The notes below the pieces were generated by a model. It made no database searches, was not told where the DNA came from, and saw only the letters and a list, made by a program, of their open reading frames with translations. From contig JBBHKE010002218.1 of assembly GCA_037447655.1 (NCBI GenBank), positions 35,783-99,782 of the forward strand: DNA of 64,000 nt, in the 5' to 3' direction. Positions 21,683 to 33,519 of the stretch are shown here, one piece after another; position 1 is the stretch's first letter; every line of letters starts with the position of its first letter. This DNA comes from Zygnema cylindricum (lineage: Eukaryota; Streptophyta; Zygnematophyceae; Zygnematales; Zygnemataceae). The position numbers and the translations under genes were made by a program.

Positions 21683-22833
21683 GGAGCACCAGATCTCTTC
21701 GTCAAAAAGAAGGACGGAACATTGAGAATGTGTGTCGATTATCATAGTCTGAACAAGATTACGTTAAAGGATAAGTATCCGTTACCTTTAATTTCTGATT
21801 TGATAGATCGTTTAAAAGGTGCTAAAGTATTTTCGTTGATTGACCTACGTAGTGGCTTTAATCAAGTGCCAATTAGAACTGAGGATGTCGATAAAACTGC
21901 TTTTAGGACTAGGGTGGGTCATTTTGAATGGATAGTGATGCCATTCGGCTTAACGAATGCACCGCCTACTTACCAAAGATTAATGAACCAAACCTTTTCA
22001 GATTACATAAATGAGTTTGTCCAAGTGTTATAGATGATATTTTAGTTTACAATGAATCTAAAGAACAACATGTAATTCATTTAAGAAGAGTGTTGGAAAG
22101 ATTAAGAGAAAGAAAATTATATGGAAAATTATCAAAATCCAGTTTTCTTAAAAGTGAACAATTATTTTTGGGACACATAGTTAGTGGGGAAGGTGTTAAA
22201 ACAAATCCATCCAAAATTTTAGCAATCCAAAATTGGAAACAACCTACTAATGTCACAGAAGTAAGATCGTTTTTGAGATTGGCCACTTATTACAGGAAAT
22301 TTATCAGGAACTTCAGTATGATCGCCGCACCTTTGACGGATTTACTTCGGGAGAAGGAGACGTTTGTGTGGGGAATTGATCAGGAAAGAGCATTCAAGGA
22401 ACTAAAAGGGAAGCTGACCTCTGCCCCTACACTAGTGTATCCTGACCCTGCTGGGGAATTTGAAGTTTTGATCACTACAGATGCATTTGACAAAGGTCTA
22501 AGTGCAGTCATAAGTCAAAAAGTCGGCAAATACTTTCATCCTATTGCTTTTCAGTCCAGAAAATTCAATGATGCTGAAAAGAACTATACAGTACGGGAAA
22601 AAGAATTACTTGCAATTGTACATACATTGGTGAAATAGCAATGTTATTTGCATAATAAAAAATTTACAGTTCACTATGATAATAAAGCACTTTTTTATTT
22701 ACAGAGATTAAGTGATGCACAAATTATGACTGGCAGACAGGTTAGGTGGATGCAAAATTTAGCATATTTCAAATTTAATGTCAAACATATTCCTGGGAAG
22801 ACAAATGTAGTTGCAGATCCTTTAAGTAGATGA
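21683..22833 (+). pseudogene. Gypsy reverse transcriptase and RNase H, broken
   Basis: Motifs in order: [46 protein letters not shown], then a frameshift at about 22015-22035 just before the catalytic box (VIDDILVYN in the next frame). The thumb and connection are GHIVSGEGVKTNPSK and FLRLATYYRKFIRNFS. RNase H: LITTDAFDKGLSAVISQ, FQSRKFNDAEKNYTVREKE, a TAG at 22636, then HIPGKTNVVADPLSR before a TGA. The stops exclude a functional enzyme. Confidence 0.92.
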
Positions 22834-22859
22834 TTTGAAATAAGTGTTATGGTTCAGAA

Positions 22860-24067
22860 TGAATTGTTTTTAGATACTGCTAGAAATGGTTATGATAAAG
22901 ATCCTTTTTTTGCTGTGATTTGCAAAAATATTTCGGGAGGGAATTCTGACCCATTGAATGAGAGCCATGTCAAAAACTTTAGAATAGAGGATGGTTGACT
23001 GTATTTGCAAATTGGGGATAGATTATGCATTCCTGAAGTGGGAGACTTAAGAAAACAAATTTTACGGGAAGCTCATGAGCATTTACGACATCTAGGTCGA
23101 GATAAAACTCTTAGTCGGTTGCAAAGTAGATTGTTTTGGCCTGGGATGGCAAAGGAGGTGTCAAAACACGTGGAAAGTTGTGTCCCTTGCCAACAGAGTA
23201 AACCTAGTACCCAAAAACCTAAAGGTATCTTAAAACCTTTGGATATCCCCGAAAGACCGTGGGAATCTGTCAGTATGGATTTTATTCTCAGGTTGCCTGC
23301 TACATCTAAAAAGAAGGTTGCCTGCTACATCTAAAAAGAATGACAGTATCATGGTCGTAGTCGATAGGTTCAGTAAAATGGCAATCTTTATCCCTTGCAA
23401 AACCACTCATTCAGTTGTAGATATTGCAAAACTATATTTTGACAACGTGGTAAGACATCATGGAATCCCTCTATCTATAGTCAGTGATAAAGATTCTAAA
23501 TTTACGTCTGCTTTTTGGAAAGAATTACAACAGAATTTAGGCTTTGAATTAGATGAACCGTACACTAAAGGAAATGCTTAGGATTGTTTGCAGTGCAGTT
23601 TAGAACACATGGGAATCTAAACTGCCATTAATGGAATTTGCATACAATTCATGTAAACATGTTTGTATAGGATTTTCACCATTTGAAGTTGCATACGGAT
23701 ACCAACCTAGAGAAGCATTAGACTTAATAACAGGGGTCACTCAAGAGAATAGAGGTTGTGGAACAGAGTTTTGGGAAATACATTCAAACAGTTTGGAAAA
23801 CTGTCCGGGATGCATTAGTGGAAGCACAAAGGAGGCAAGAATTAAATGCTAACCGCAAACGGGGTGATTGGGTGTTACGCACAGGCGACAAGGTTTGGCT
23901 TTCTACAACTCATTACAAGTGCAAGATCGAGGGACAATCGGATTCTACGGGAAAATTTGCTCCTAAGTACATTGGACCATTTACTGTAACCGATATGATA
24001 TCGTCAGTTGCTGCCAAATTGGACTTGCCGCCTTCAACAAAGATTCATCCAGTGATACACATCAGCT
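22860..24067 (+). pseudogene. Gypsy integrase, broken
   Basis: HHCC zinc finger: REAHEHLRHLGRDKTL and CVPCQQSK (about 23065-23205). Core: SMDFILRLP, VVDRFSKMAIFIP and IVSDKDSKFTSAFWKELQ hold the two Asp regions. A 25-bp tandem duplication (23291-23315, 23316-23340) shifts the frame inside the core, and a TAG follows at about 23579. MEFAYNSCKHVCIGFSPFEV is the usual core end; GKFAPKYIGPFTV and KIHPVIHIS are the usual C-terminal motifs. Confidence 0.9.
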
Positions 24068-24312
24068 AATTGAAACTAGCAAATCTTCGACCAACTGAAG
24101 GAGAATTGGAATTGGATCCCTTAATAATTATTGAACCTGAAGTTCACAGATGGGTAATAGTTTGGGTTGGTCAACGGTTCAAGGTCGGTGATACTATATT
24201 CTGGCAAGTGCATTATCTAGGAAGGCCTGAGGATGAGTTGACTTTAGAGGATAAAAATTCTGAGCTTTTACAAAGGTACTGGATGGATAATAATATAGAA
24301 GTCCCATTTTGA
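24068..24312 (+). pseudogene. Gypsy chromodomain-like C terminus
   Basis: Follows a TAA after HPVIHIS. LANLRPTEGELELDP is a usual linker. FKVGDTIFWQVHYLGRPEDELTLE resembles the aromatic core of chromovirus chromodomains (Q-Y-L-V-x-W-x-G-x-x), though the usual second tryptophan site is changed. In related elements the domain directs integration to marked chromatin. Confidence 0.6.
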
Positions 24313-24341
24313 TAATTAAAGGTGATTTAATTGAGGTCAGT

Positions 24342-24361
24342 TAAAAAAAAGGAGGGGATGA
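24342..24361 (+). promoter_or_regulatory. Polypurine tract (Gypsy)
   Basis: AAAAAAAAGGAGGGGATGA lies immediately before the 3' LTR TGTAACAG. Confidence 0.85.
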
Positions 24362-25329
24362 TGTAACAGTAATAGCGGATCAAACTTGTTTATAAATGGG
24401 TATTTAGGTGTTATGATTATAGAGTACTAAAATTGGTAGACGTCCGCGAAAGAATCACGCTATTTGGAGTTATGTTTGAAAAGTTATAGCGATGGGTGTA
24501 TTTAAGTGACAGCGTGGGGTCTAAATAACAAGTAGGTATCATTGAAACGGGTTAAGGGTCAAATTAGTACCGAAATTACGCGCGTACGTTTCATAAAGTT
24601 CTAATGAAACGTTTAGTATGCACGGTGCTTCGTTTCGTACAAATTTTAGTACGAAACGTCACTTTCACTTAAGGGAATTTCGTAGGAAGTTTCGCGTGCG
24701 AAATTTGTTACGCACGATCGTGCGAAGTCGCGTTTCGTTTAGCGCGCAATTTTGCACGTAAATGTAACGTAGTGAAACGTAACGTTGAATTGGTTAGTAA
24801 AGTGCTAAGTAGTTAGTAAGAGATTTCGCACGTTTTTGCATTGGTCAGTCTGAGTCTTTGCTGATCAATGATTGGCCCAGGTAAAAGCCTGTGAAAACGG
24901 AGCGTTGACTCTGCTTGGCGAGTCCAGGGCGATGATGGATAAATAGTGAAGTGTAAGAGGAGAGTAGACATCTTTCCTTTGGGAAAAGTTTGTGGAAATT
25001 CCGGCTGATCTTGGCCCTCAGCGATTAACACCAAATTGGATAAAAAGGCATTTTGCATTGAAATCTCCTACTAACTATATAGTGTTTTAGTAGTTAAGAG
25101 ATAGAATTGTTAAGAGTGTAGGGTAGTGGAAAACACTTTAATAAGAAGGGTTGAGCCACGAGGGCAAGAGACCAAGCTAATGTTATGTGGACAGAAGCTT
25201 CTTCTAATTTAAAGTTTATCCGTATGTGAGTGTTGTCCAATGTGGATGTATATTTTCCAATGTGTGGAATGTGTGGTTGGGATTGTTTGTAGTAATGGGA
25301 TTTTTTGAGAGGTAGAAGATCCTGTTACA
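24362..25329 (+). repeat. 3' LTR of Gypsy element
   Basis: 968 bp, TGTAACAG to CTGTTACA, followed by the ATTGC duplication. I count roughly 35 substitutions against the 5' LTR. Confidence 0.95.
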
Positions 25330-25600
25330 ATTGCGCATCGGTCCAATGGGAAAGAGGGAAAAAACGTGTGGCTGACGTGGTTTTCGGGAACAACCGGATA
25401 TTATTAAATTTTAAATTTTCACCGGGCGCTTTAAAGACGCTTTAGCTCTTTCCTCCATAAATCCGGAGCGATTAAAATGCAGGTTACCGACGCGGGCTGT
25501 AAACCGTTTAACATCATAAAAGAAAAAAAGTACCATATTGTACGATTGAACGAACCAAAGCGGTGAACCAACCGGATTAGTATGGCTCGATTCGGTTTCC

Positions 25601-25758
25601 CTCCGAAATTAGAGTTTATGTATATATATATGTTTATACATGATTATATATAGACATATACATATATGTAGTATAACACTAATTCGACCTCCACGGTTAA
25701 TAACAGGTTCAAACCAGCGGGCTACATATCGCTACAGCACATTTCCGTTAGCAAGCTA
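25601..25758. other. AT-rich spacer with TA microsatellite
   Basis: 25617-25668 is mainly TATATA and CATATATG repeats. No gene seen. Confidence 0.6.
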
Positions 25759-26312
25759 CACCGCCAATCACTATTAGCTTATTAGTTTCTTTAGCGTGTA
25801 TGAAAAATTACCGTGGTTTATGCTAATTAAGAATTTGTAAATTTTGAAAAATAACATATATTCTAATTGTTTAATTATGGTAATTTGGTTCTTTGAAAAA
25901 AAGACGTCGGTCGCAAAAATGCTTACACTAATATAGGTATTCGTACAAAATTTGACAAATCGTACACAAATCGTACGTTCACACAATCGAAACGTGGTTG
26001 TTGGACGAATATGTGCGAACGTGATATTTGACAACCCGATTTCATCCCCATTTTAAACAGCATATTCTCATGCGTCCGCGGTTACTAAAACTCATTAACT
26101 ATACCTTTTCACTTTATAAGGTACAATTTTTTACGATATGACACGTACTGTACACCACACTATTTAAATGACAACGTACTTCCGTTTTTCCGGTACTTGG
26201 AAATTAACCCTAAATAGAGTAAATAAAAAAATAGATTAAACTACGCTATTTCAAAATAAAAAAAAAAGCTGGACGGAATTAGAGTACACAACGCTAATAG
26301 CGATTGGCGTTG
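25759..26312 (+). mobile_element. CACCG MITE, pogo-derived (A1 type)
   Basis: Left terminus CACCGCCAATCACTATTAG, right terminus CGCTAATAGCGATTGGCGTTG, TA on both sides. The first 200 bp and last 350 bp match the two ends of the pogo-like element at 30343-37341 (TTAGCGTATA, GTCGGTCGCAAA, ACACTAATATAGG; TCTCATGCGTCCGCGG). It is an internally deleted derivative. Confidence 0.85.
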
Positions 26313-26319
26313 TACTGTA

Positions 26320-27386
26320 CACCGCGAATTATAATTAGAGTAAATAACGCTGATTCGGTCGCTCTAAATTTCGGCTCTATCACCTTAAATAGAGTAAATG
26401 ATTATAAAATTTCCATTATACTATCTAAGGTAAGGTTTAGCGTATACAATTCTAATATAGGTTCGATTTAAATAGTGTGAAATGCGGACGACGTCCGACT
26501 GTGCAAAATTGTACTTTTATAAGTAAAATGGTACAAATAATGATTTAATAGAATCGGGCTCTCACGTGAAATTGCACTAAGCAAAAAATCAATCATATAA
26601 AAAAAAAGCCGTTCGCATAACTCTCGTCCGCTGATAGCATTGTCGTCAATGTGAACATTAACTAACATTCAGCGCGACAAATAGTACTAATGCCGTCAAA
26701 ACTATACGGACTGACAGATTTCGTACGTCTACGTAATTTAGTGTTTATAATTTCAGAGCGGATAATTATTGCCGACATAACCCAATATAAAGTACTTAAA
26801 TAAATTAGAGTAAACCATAGTTTAAAAGTAGGTGACCGTACGCCCAGACAATATGCCTATTGTATTCAAAACATACAATATGGCCTTAAGACCCATATTG
26901 TATTGGCCGCAAAATGAAATAAAATAGTAACAAGATTGAGTTGCACATCGTTCGATAGAGAATTAAACGTCATGTCTACTTTTTAAAAAAAAAATGGACA
27001 AAAAAACTTTTTCAGTGAGTTTTGAGCTACTTTATATTCCAACCGTTAGATTTTGATGATCTGGCGGTCATCGATGAAGGTAAAGATTTAAGAAGATCAC
27101 ATGAAAAGCCCATAACACAACTTACGATAGGAGTATCGTCAGATTCGGACGATCGGACGGTCGCTGATGAAAGTAGCGATCTAAGAAGATAACATGGAAA
27201 GCCCGTAACACAATTACGCTAAAGGCGGCCTACCAAAGGCCTACCAAAAAACGCCTACTTTTGAACTATGGAGTAAACTTCCTCTATGAAAAAGTCCTAT
27301 CACACAAATTAGGGTCCATAACTCTAATTGTTTTATTTTGTTTTTTTACTCTAATTTTTTCTTTACTCTAATTACGATTTGCGGTG
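26320..27386 (-). mobile_element. CACCG MITE (A2 type), carrying hAT MITE B2
   Basis: Termini CACCGCGAATTATAATTAG and CTCTAATTACGATTTGCGGTG, TA-flanked. Only TACTGTA separates it from the A1 MITE on its left. The B2 element (26816-27270) is inserted within. It matches 39896-40514 in the opposite orientation. Confidence 0.85.
26816..27270 (-). mobile_element. hAT-type MITE B2
   Basis: 455 bp, CATAGTTTAAAAGTAGG to CCTACTTTTGAACTATG, flanked by the exact 8-bp duplication GAGTAAAC (26808-26815 and 27271-27278). It is in the opposite orientation to B1. Confidence 0.9.
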
Positions 27387-27389
27387 TAG

Positions 27390-29885
27390 TATATATTCTA
27401 TCCCAACAATTTTCTGGCTAATTTTTGGAAGAAAACGACAGAAAAAAACCTTTACTTTATCGCATGGGAACGTGCCCTAAGCTGCAGGGGATGACGCAAG
27501 AAAGCATCATGTTTGAATGCACCTTCGATAGCTGTAGGCGGACTGTCGACCGTTGGATTTTTGCGTTTACGATGTACGGATACATCGTAAGGAGACGAGG
27601 TTTGGGAAAGAGCGCCATCCGTACGAGTGCATTCGTATTCTGTACAAACGTCTGGGCGGCAGTTTTGACGGCGAAGTAGCGAAAACGCAGGAGGTTGATC
27701 CGTACTAAAGGGCGGGATTCACGTGATTCGGCAGTTGGTCATTTGGCGGTACACCTTGAATCGTTATTAGCGTATAGAAATTATTAGTGTAAAGTAAAAA
27801 TTAGCGTCATACATTCTAATTTAGTGCCAGGAGACGTGGCAGATTGTGGTCCACGTCCTTAAATAGTACAATTTATTATATTTAAGGTATCAATGTCAAA
27901 ATTTTGGGGTGCCGATATAGCTTGCATAAGGCTAATAACCATTCACGGTATAGTGGTATTTCGAAGGGGCGACGACAAGCGCGGAAAAAACAAATTAGTG
28001 AAATAAATGCACTTGGAGGTCTTGAATCGGTTGAATGGAAAAATTAGGGTAAACATTTCCGTACAAGAGTGTAACTGTACGGACATGGAAGCTGCAGGAC
28101 GGTCAAGTGACGGAGAGTCCGAGGAAGGTTCGATTCCCAGATGACGACATTTACGAGGCAGGATCGAGGAGGAGAAAGGTGAGCTGGGAAGACGTCAGAG
28201 GTCTTTTGGTACGGATATTCACGTGTCATGTAAGCCGACAGCAATCTCACATGCGTTTGCCTTTTAAATGTTTGATTTTTGGCGTTGCCGTGCTGGTAAA
28301 GAGAAATTATTGGAATTTTCATAATTATGTACGGAATAACCGGAACACTGTAACCGTTATCTGAATTTGTGGCCATAATTTGTAAGGTTGTATGAACATA
28401 ATGCTTATAATAATTGGCTTACATTACACACTATAAATTGTGCATGCCACTGCGATTTCCGCTGTTTTGGAACTTCACCTCACACGCCAACTTCTGTCGT
28501 TTAATGACATGCCATAGTCGTGACATAGTGACACGTGTGACATTGGATAAACATCCGCTAAATGACAAAGCTTTTTCCAATTCCCTCGAACAAAGTACAT
28601 GGGCCCGTCAACTGTTTGTCGTTTAGTAACAGGTTGCCTGCAAGGACAGGTGACAAAATTTGAACTGTGGAAATTCCGTGTTTCCAGCTTGCTCCGCAAG
28701 CGACAAAAACTGAGCTGGCCATCGAAATTCCCTGTGTTTCCAGCTTGCTCCGGAAGCGACAAAAACTGAGCTGGCCAGCGAAATTGCGTACATAGTTTCA
28801 AATTTTGCCATCGCATTCTTTTCCGTTCTTTTGTCGTTTTATTTGAGCTGGCACACGGAGGCAGAAATAGTGAGGATCTTAAATTCTCACAGTGACAGAC
28901 TGGCAGAATGAGTTTCTTCTGCAGTACAGACAGGGTTCCTTACATGTTACCCCGGTATGGTGTAGCGGATTTTCCCGGAATAAATCGAATCTAAACGGAT
29001 TTTTCTCGCTGTACAAAATACAACGTGTCCACCAGGGATCGCGTCTACGTGATATATTTGATATTTCTCCTTGTGGCAATATTTTTTTTTTGTGGTTTGG
29101 CGCTTTGACTTGAACGATCAAGGTAAAAATAACACTAAACAAACAAACTCGGAAAAAAAAAATCGAAAAAGGCAAAGAACCATCACGTGCAGCTACACGT
29201 GAATGCTGAACAATGACGACAAAATACGCGACTATTGAAAATGCTAAAATCAGAGCAAGCCGATCGTACTAAATAATATCCAAGCCCGCCAGTACATTTC
29301 GTACGTTTTTGAAAAGTGACAGTTCAAGAGGCAGAACACAGGCCTGCGTTGAATTTTCCTTCCGTACGCCTATACACGTGCGGGGTCCCACGGTTCAACA
29401 AATTGACCAGACCGGCGTGTCAAAAGTCGCCAAGGACAAAATATGTCAAATTTCCAAAATTTGAAAAGCAGATGCGGACGACATTGCCGTACGCTGTGGT
29501 TTCTCTAACCTGCATATCTTGTTTGCCGGTTAGCAAACGGAAACATTTTGGAAAACTTCCGGTGGACTGCAAACTGGACGGCAAATTTCTGAAGGTTCCT
29601 AAACGACAGTCAAGCCTTCGCAGTTGTCATATTTCAGTTTTCACTTAAGGAACTCGGCATTATGACGTCATGTAGTTTTGTGATTTAGCCGTAATGACAT
29701 AAGCATAAGTTTACTGTTTGTTGGAACAATTAGAAACAGTAAAATCATCGTTTAATCCACGTTTAATCGGAATATAGAATATCGCATCGTATCGACCGGC
29801 ATATCGCGTTGGTCCACTGCAAATGAGGGAAGGAGTGATGCGGTTAAAGTAGAAGATGATATCACCGGGTAGAATAAACTATATC
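27390..29885 (+). repeat. Family C repeat, copy 2
   Basis: Collinear with copy 1 (13830 onward) and copy 3 (38752-42600, reversed). It contains the CACCG MITE 27752-27950. The CCAGCTTGCTCC(G/A)... AGCGACAAAAACTGAGC module is present twice in tandem at about 28677-28790. Conserved tail: CTGCAAACTGGACGGC near 29567 and AAATCATCGTTTAAT near 29740. No conserved protein frame, so its class is unknown. Confidence 0.7.
27752..27950 (+). mobile_element. Short CACCT MITE at the TA site of family C copy 2
   Basis: 199 bp, CACCTTGAATCGTTATTAGCG to GGCTAATAACCATTCACGGTA, TA-flanked. Nearly identical to 38543-38749. Target flanks are CATTTGGCGG-TA and TA-GTGGTATTTCGAA. Confidence 0.85.
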
Positions 29886-30342
29886 AAATGTTTTATGGCG
29901 CTTGTCACCCATCCCAGTTTGAATCAGGCGCCATTGCCCTTAACTTAGGGTACCGAACCACTTTCGCCAATAGTTCCTATTGGACCGGATCCGGGCAACC
30001 GGAGTCATAATAACACAACAAAATTGATGGTTCTACTCCAAAACAGGCGAGTGCGGCATCCTCCACAAATGGAACCAGTTGCCCATGTTTGCGCATACGC
30101 ATCACTCATAAAATTGCACTGTCAATTGATACTAGTGTTGATAAGAATAATCTGATCGTTTTATTAACAACTATTTTTAAAGAAACACAAATAGTATCGC
30201 AAGCTACATGTGAATGATATAAGAGTAAAGAAATTCTTAGTGTGGAATTTATATTGGTATTATATAGTCTAATTTAGTCTCTAACGATGTGGTTGCTTTT
30301 TAGCTGTTTTAAAGCAGATAGCGACTACTGTTATTAATGCTA
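29886..30342. other. No gene seen
   Basis: About 460 bp between family C and the pogo-like element without supported coding, RNA or repeat signal. Confidence 0.55.
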
Positions 30343-32059
30343 CACCGCCAATCGCTATTAGCGTAGAAGTTTTTTTAGCGTATACTATTAATTACAATGG
30401 TGTACGCTAATCAAGAATTTGAGAATTTTGATGAAAACAATACATTCTAATTGTTTAATAATGCTAATTTGGGTCTCTGAAAAAGATAAATGTCGGTCGC
30501 AAACATGTATACACTAATATAGGTACCCGTACAATTTTTTTGAAAACGTACGCCGTCACGTAAAACATTCATACGTGCATGTCAGACTATTCTACCACAG
30601 TTAAGCGTGGGCGCTACACCGTAAAGCTTACCTTTTTAGTCTAGTTGTAAGAAGTGTAATTTGTACGGTTGTAATGTTTACGCAACGCTTGTTGTATAAA
30701 AAGTTGGTCGCTTGTCCGTTGTACCTCGATACTGTACGTTAATAAGGGTTCTTTACGTTAATAATGTCGCGATGTTTTGTTTTATTAGAGTGAATTACTG
30801 CTAATATGTGTGTTAACTCTAAAATGGTTGCACTTCCGTTTGTCTCCTCGGCTTGTGACTGGTATTAACGTTAATGCTATGACGTATTAGAGTAAACTCA
30901 TATTCTACATTGGTCCAAAATGAACAATCTCAACAACCACCTCGTCTCAAGTTTGTTTTGATTGGTCCCCTAAAATTATACGTGGACAATTTTATATCCA
31001 CGCAAACATTACGGCTCCAGCACCACGTGACAAAAATTGCCTGTCACACCCGCTGCCATTCCGAAAACGATCCGTACATACAATTAGGAGCAGGCAATTA
31101 CCTTGGTTTTTTCATGAAAATCAGCCGTCGCTTACCACGTGTATACTCCCTCGCTCAAAACTGGCGAAAATTATGAAGCTTTCTCGCTTTCTCAGTGTAG
31201 TCTAAAATATTTGGATAACTCACTGACACGCCAAATATTAAAATTCAACTTTTGAACACCAAAAGTTTGAGGAAAGGTTCCCCTCCTTTTTGTCCCATTT
31301 TTATGTTTTTTATTTGGTATATATATCCGACGTTCAGTACAACAATGGCACTCTCTTTCCACATTCTCCATTTACCTAGGCTTTTGTATCCTTGTTATTC
31401 GCTTTGTATCATTTTTTGGCCAATACGTTTTTTTTTAGTTGCGAATATCTGGCCCATTACTTCCCATATTACCACCTTTTTGGGGGAGAAAAACACCGCT
31501 ACCGCCGGATTATTGCCTCCTATAACCGAAGAGGACATGGACTATAGCGAAACCCAAAGAGCCGACCCACCGAGAGAAGAATTGGGATCACCCGGCGTGG
31601 ACCCCCTCGTGGAAGGTGGTATTACGTAAGATTTGGACTCACTGTGTGATAAATACGGGAACGTCCCGGTGTCGATCCAAAAAGTTCAGCAAGTTTCAAC
31701 GAAGATTACTCGACTTCAAATAATCAATTGGATGATCGCGGATTGTCACGAGAATGGAAAGAAACTGCTCATCCCGAGGACTGTCAAGAAGTTCCCGCAA
31801 CATTTTAAGGGGGTGTATCGTAGAAGTAAGAGTTTTTCCCATTTTCTTTACCTTCATATATCAAACCCCGGTTGCCTAATTTGTGTGTCGCTGTTTCCCA
31901 TTGTTTGTAATGTATTTTTTCTTATTCGGTAAATAATATTTTATTGTGACTCCCTCATATTGCATGTTTGTGTATGCCCTATTATTCCCCTCTTCCACCT
32001 CGTTTTGTTATGATGGCTGGTTGTGCAACGTCGTCCAATAGATTTTTGCTATGAGTCAA

Positions 32060-32375
32060 ACCTATGGACCGGCGATGACATGTTGTCGTCGCCTGAATGA
32101 GTTGAATTTAAGGCTACTACATTGGAGTTTCGGGAAATGTTGGAGAAATCGAAAAGGCGACGACAATGCATCGTCGCTTGAACGTTGGAAGTTTTCAAAC
32201 AAAACTGTGTCGGATAATCGTCAAGTCGCCAGGATAACGTAACGTATTACAAATGTCGAACAAGCGACGACGTCCAATATTGAAACCGCATGGTAAATGA
32301 AACGTGAAAATCATTGTTTTGTTTCGTCGCGTCAACGTTGGAATTGTCGAATGCATCGGTGAGGCGACGAAGTAC
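32060..32375. repeat. CGACGACA/TGTCGTCG repeats in transposon
   Basis: Several inverted units such as GGCGATGACATGTTGTCGTCGC and GGCGACGACAATGCATCGTCGC, matching 9485-9625. They may bind the transposase or be relics of internal hairpins. Confidence 0.55.
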
Positions 32376-32679
32376 TTCAGTGCACGACCATAGTGTATGT
32401 ACCCCTCGCACGAAATCGTTTTTTTATCAAATTAGGGTTTTTACATTATCAAAGGAGGGTTTTATGTTTTTATTGTTTAGTTTCCCCTCCACTTTTTGTA
32501 GTTGCGTCTTCTTCATTTTTTTTTTACTCGCGCCTTTGAAGCTACGCTATGGAGGGGAGCAACAAGCAAATTAGGCGACCACGTACTGTGAAGGCTCGTC
32601 GCCGTTGCTATCCTCCCCTTGTTACGACGACCGCGGAAGAGTTAGCGAGGCAAAGGGAGGCGGCAACCCCGTTAGCCAT

Positions 32680-32965
32680 TGGATGGGAAGGAGGAGAGAG
32701 AGAAAAGAGGCATATGTTTAGGTAAGTAGGGTGGATGAGGTAGATGGTGAGGAAGGAAGGGGAAAAGAGGCGCGGGTTGAGGAGGGGGAGGGAAGGGAGG
32801 GGGGGGGAGGAGTAGAGAGGAGGAGGAGGAGGATAAAAAGAAAAATTAGGGTTTTTCATGAGAGGGAGGAGGAAGAAGGTGAGAAAGAGGAGGGAAGAGG
32901 GAGTGAGGCACGGAAAAAGTTAGAGAGGAGGAGGGAAATAAAGTTAGGAAAACAGAAAGTTAGTC
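32680..32965. repeat. Purine-rich low-complexity tract
   Basis: Mostly GGGAGGAGG and GAGAAAGAGG runs. It lies where an intron of the transposase gene is expected. The frames across it are compositional, not coding. Confidence 0.7.
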
Positions 32966-33265
32966 ATTGGAGCGACGAGGATTACGTCCCCTCAACTTCT
33001 TTTTGCGACGAGTAGGTCGTTTTAATGAGGATTTGGTGGAGAACATGGACGAGACCCATTTAATTGTAAATATGGACAACAAGAAAAATTTAGGTTTTCG
33101 CGGCACGAGGTCGTCAAGTACGCCGATGTTGCTGGCGGTGGAGAGTCCATGACATTGATGGTACGACTCACGGGAGAGTGAACACACGAATCGAGGCTTC
33201 TATGATATTATTCACAAACCGCGGTCGGAATTACCCGACAAAGGGCCTTTCCGGCGATGTACAGG

Positions 33266-33519
33266 GTAATTTTCATTTAATTTTAATCGTTGACATTTTG
33301 TTCATCTTCCTTATTTTCCTCTATTTTTTATGTATTCCTCTCTACGAATATATGTTTTACCGTTTCCTATTGGTTTTTAATGCTTCCTCCTTATCCCTTC
33401 CCCCCTCACTCACTATCTCTCCCTCTCCCCCCCTTCTCGTCTTCCTCTCCCTCTCCCACTTTCTCTCCCCCTCATGTAACTCACCCCCTCCCCCTATCGT
33501 TGATTTTTTCCAATCGTAG
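33266..33519 (+). other. Intron in the transposase gene
   Basis: GT donor after GATGTACAGG and AG acceptor TCCAATCGTAG. The 254-bp intron is phase 1 and joins DVQ-G to VCYRTGPKGW without losing a residue. It is CT-rich (33380-33500). Confidence 0.75.

Larger units (their letters stand above)
17511..25329 (+). mobile_element. Ty3/Gypsy retrotransposon, chromovirus-like, degenerate
   Basis: Complete structure of 7819 bp: LTRs 17511-18480 and 24362-25329, exact target duplication ATTGC (17506-17510 and 25330-25334), primer site, gag with three zinc knuckles, protease, reverse transcriptase, RNase H, integrase and a chromodomain-like tail. Domain order (integrase last) makes it Gypsy. About ten stops or frameshifts inactivate it. 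By eye the LTRs are about 96 percent identical, so insertion is moderately recent. It sits within family C copy 1. Confidence 0.95.
13830..25600 (+). repeat. Family C repeat, copy 1 (split by two retroelement insertions)
   Basis: Large non-coding repeat homologous to 27390-29885 (plus) and 38752-42600 (minus). Shared landmarks run in order: GACGGAGAGTCCGAGGAAG near 14432, TGATTTTTGGCGTTGCCGTG near 14600, AAAGTACATGGGCCGTCA near 14970, CCAGCTTGCTCC near 15091, then past the solo LTR CTGCAAACTGGAC near 17260 and GACATCATCGTTTAATG near 17445, and past Gypsy GCATCGGTCCAATGGG near 25335. No protein frame is conserved among copies. Termini and class are not identified; the right edge here is approximate. 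Confidence 0.7.

Noticed and set aside
17511-25329. Endogenous pararetrovirus or envelope-bearing element
   Set aside because: Domain order and LTRs are those of Ty3/Gypsy; there is no envelope-like frame between integrase and the 3' LTR.
32314-32574. Plus-strand 86-codon frame
   Set aside because: Low-complexity Phe/Ser translation of a T-rich tract within the transposon, probably intron sequence.
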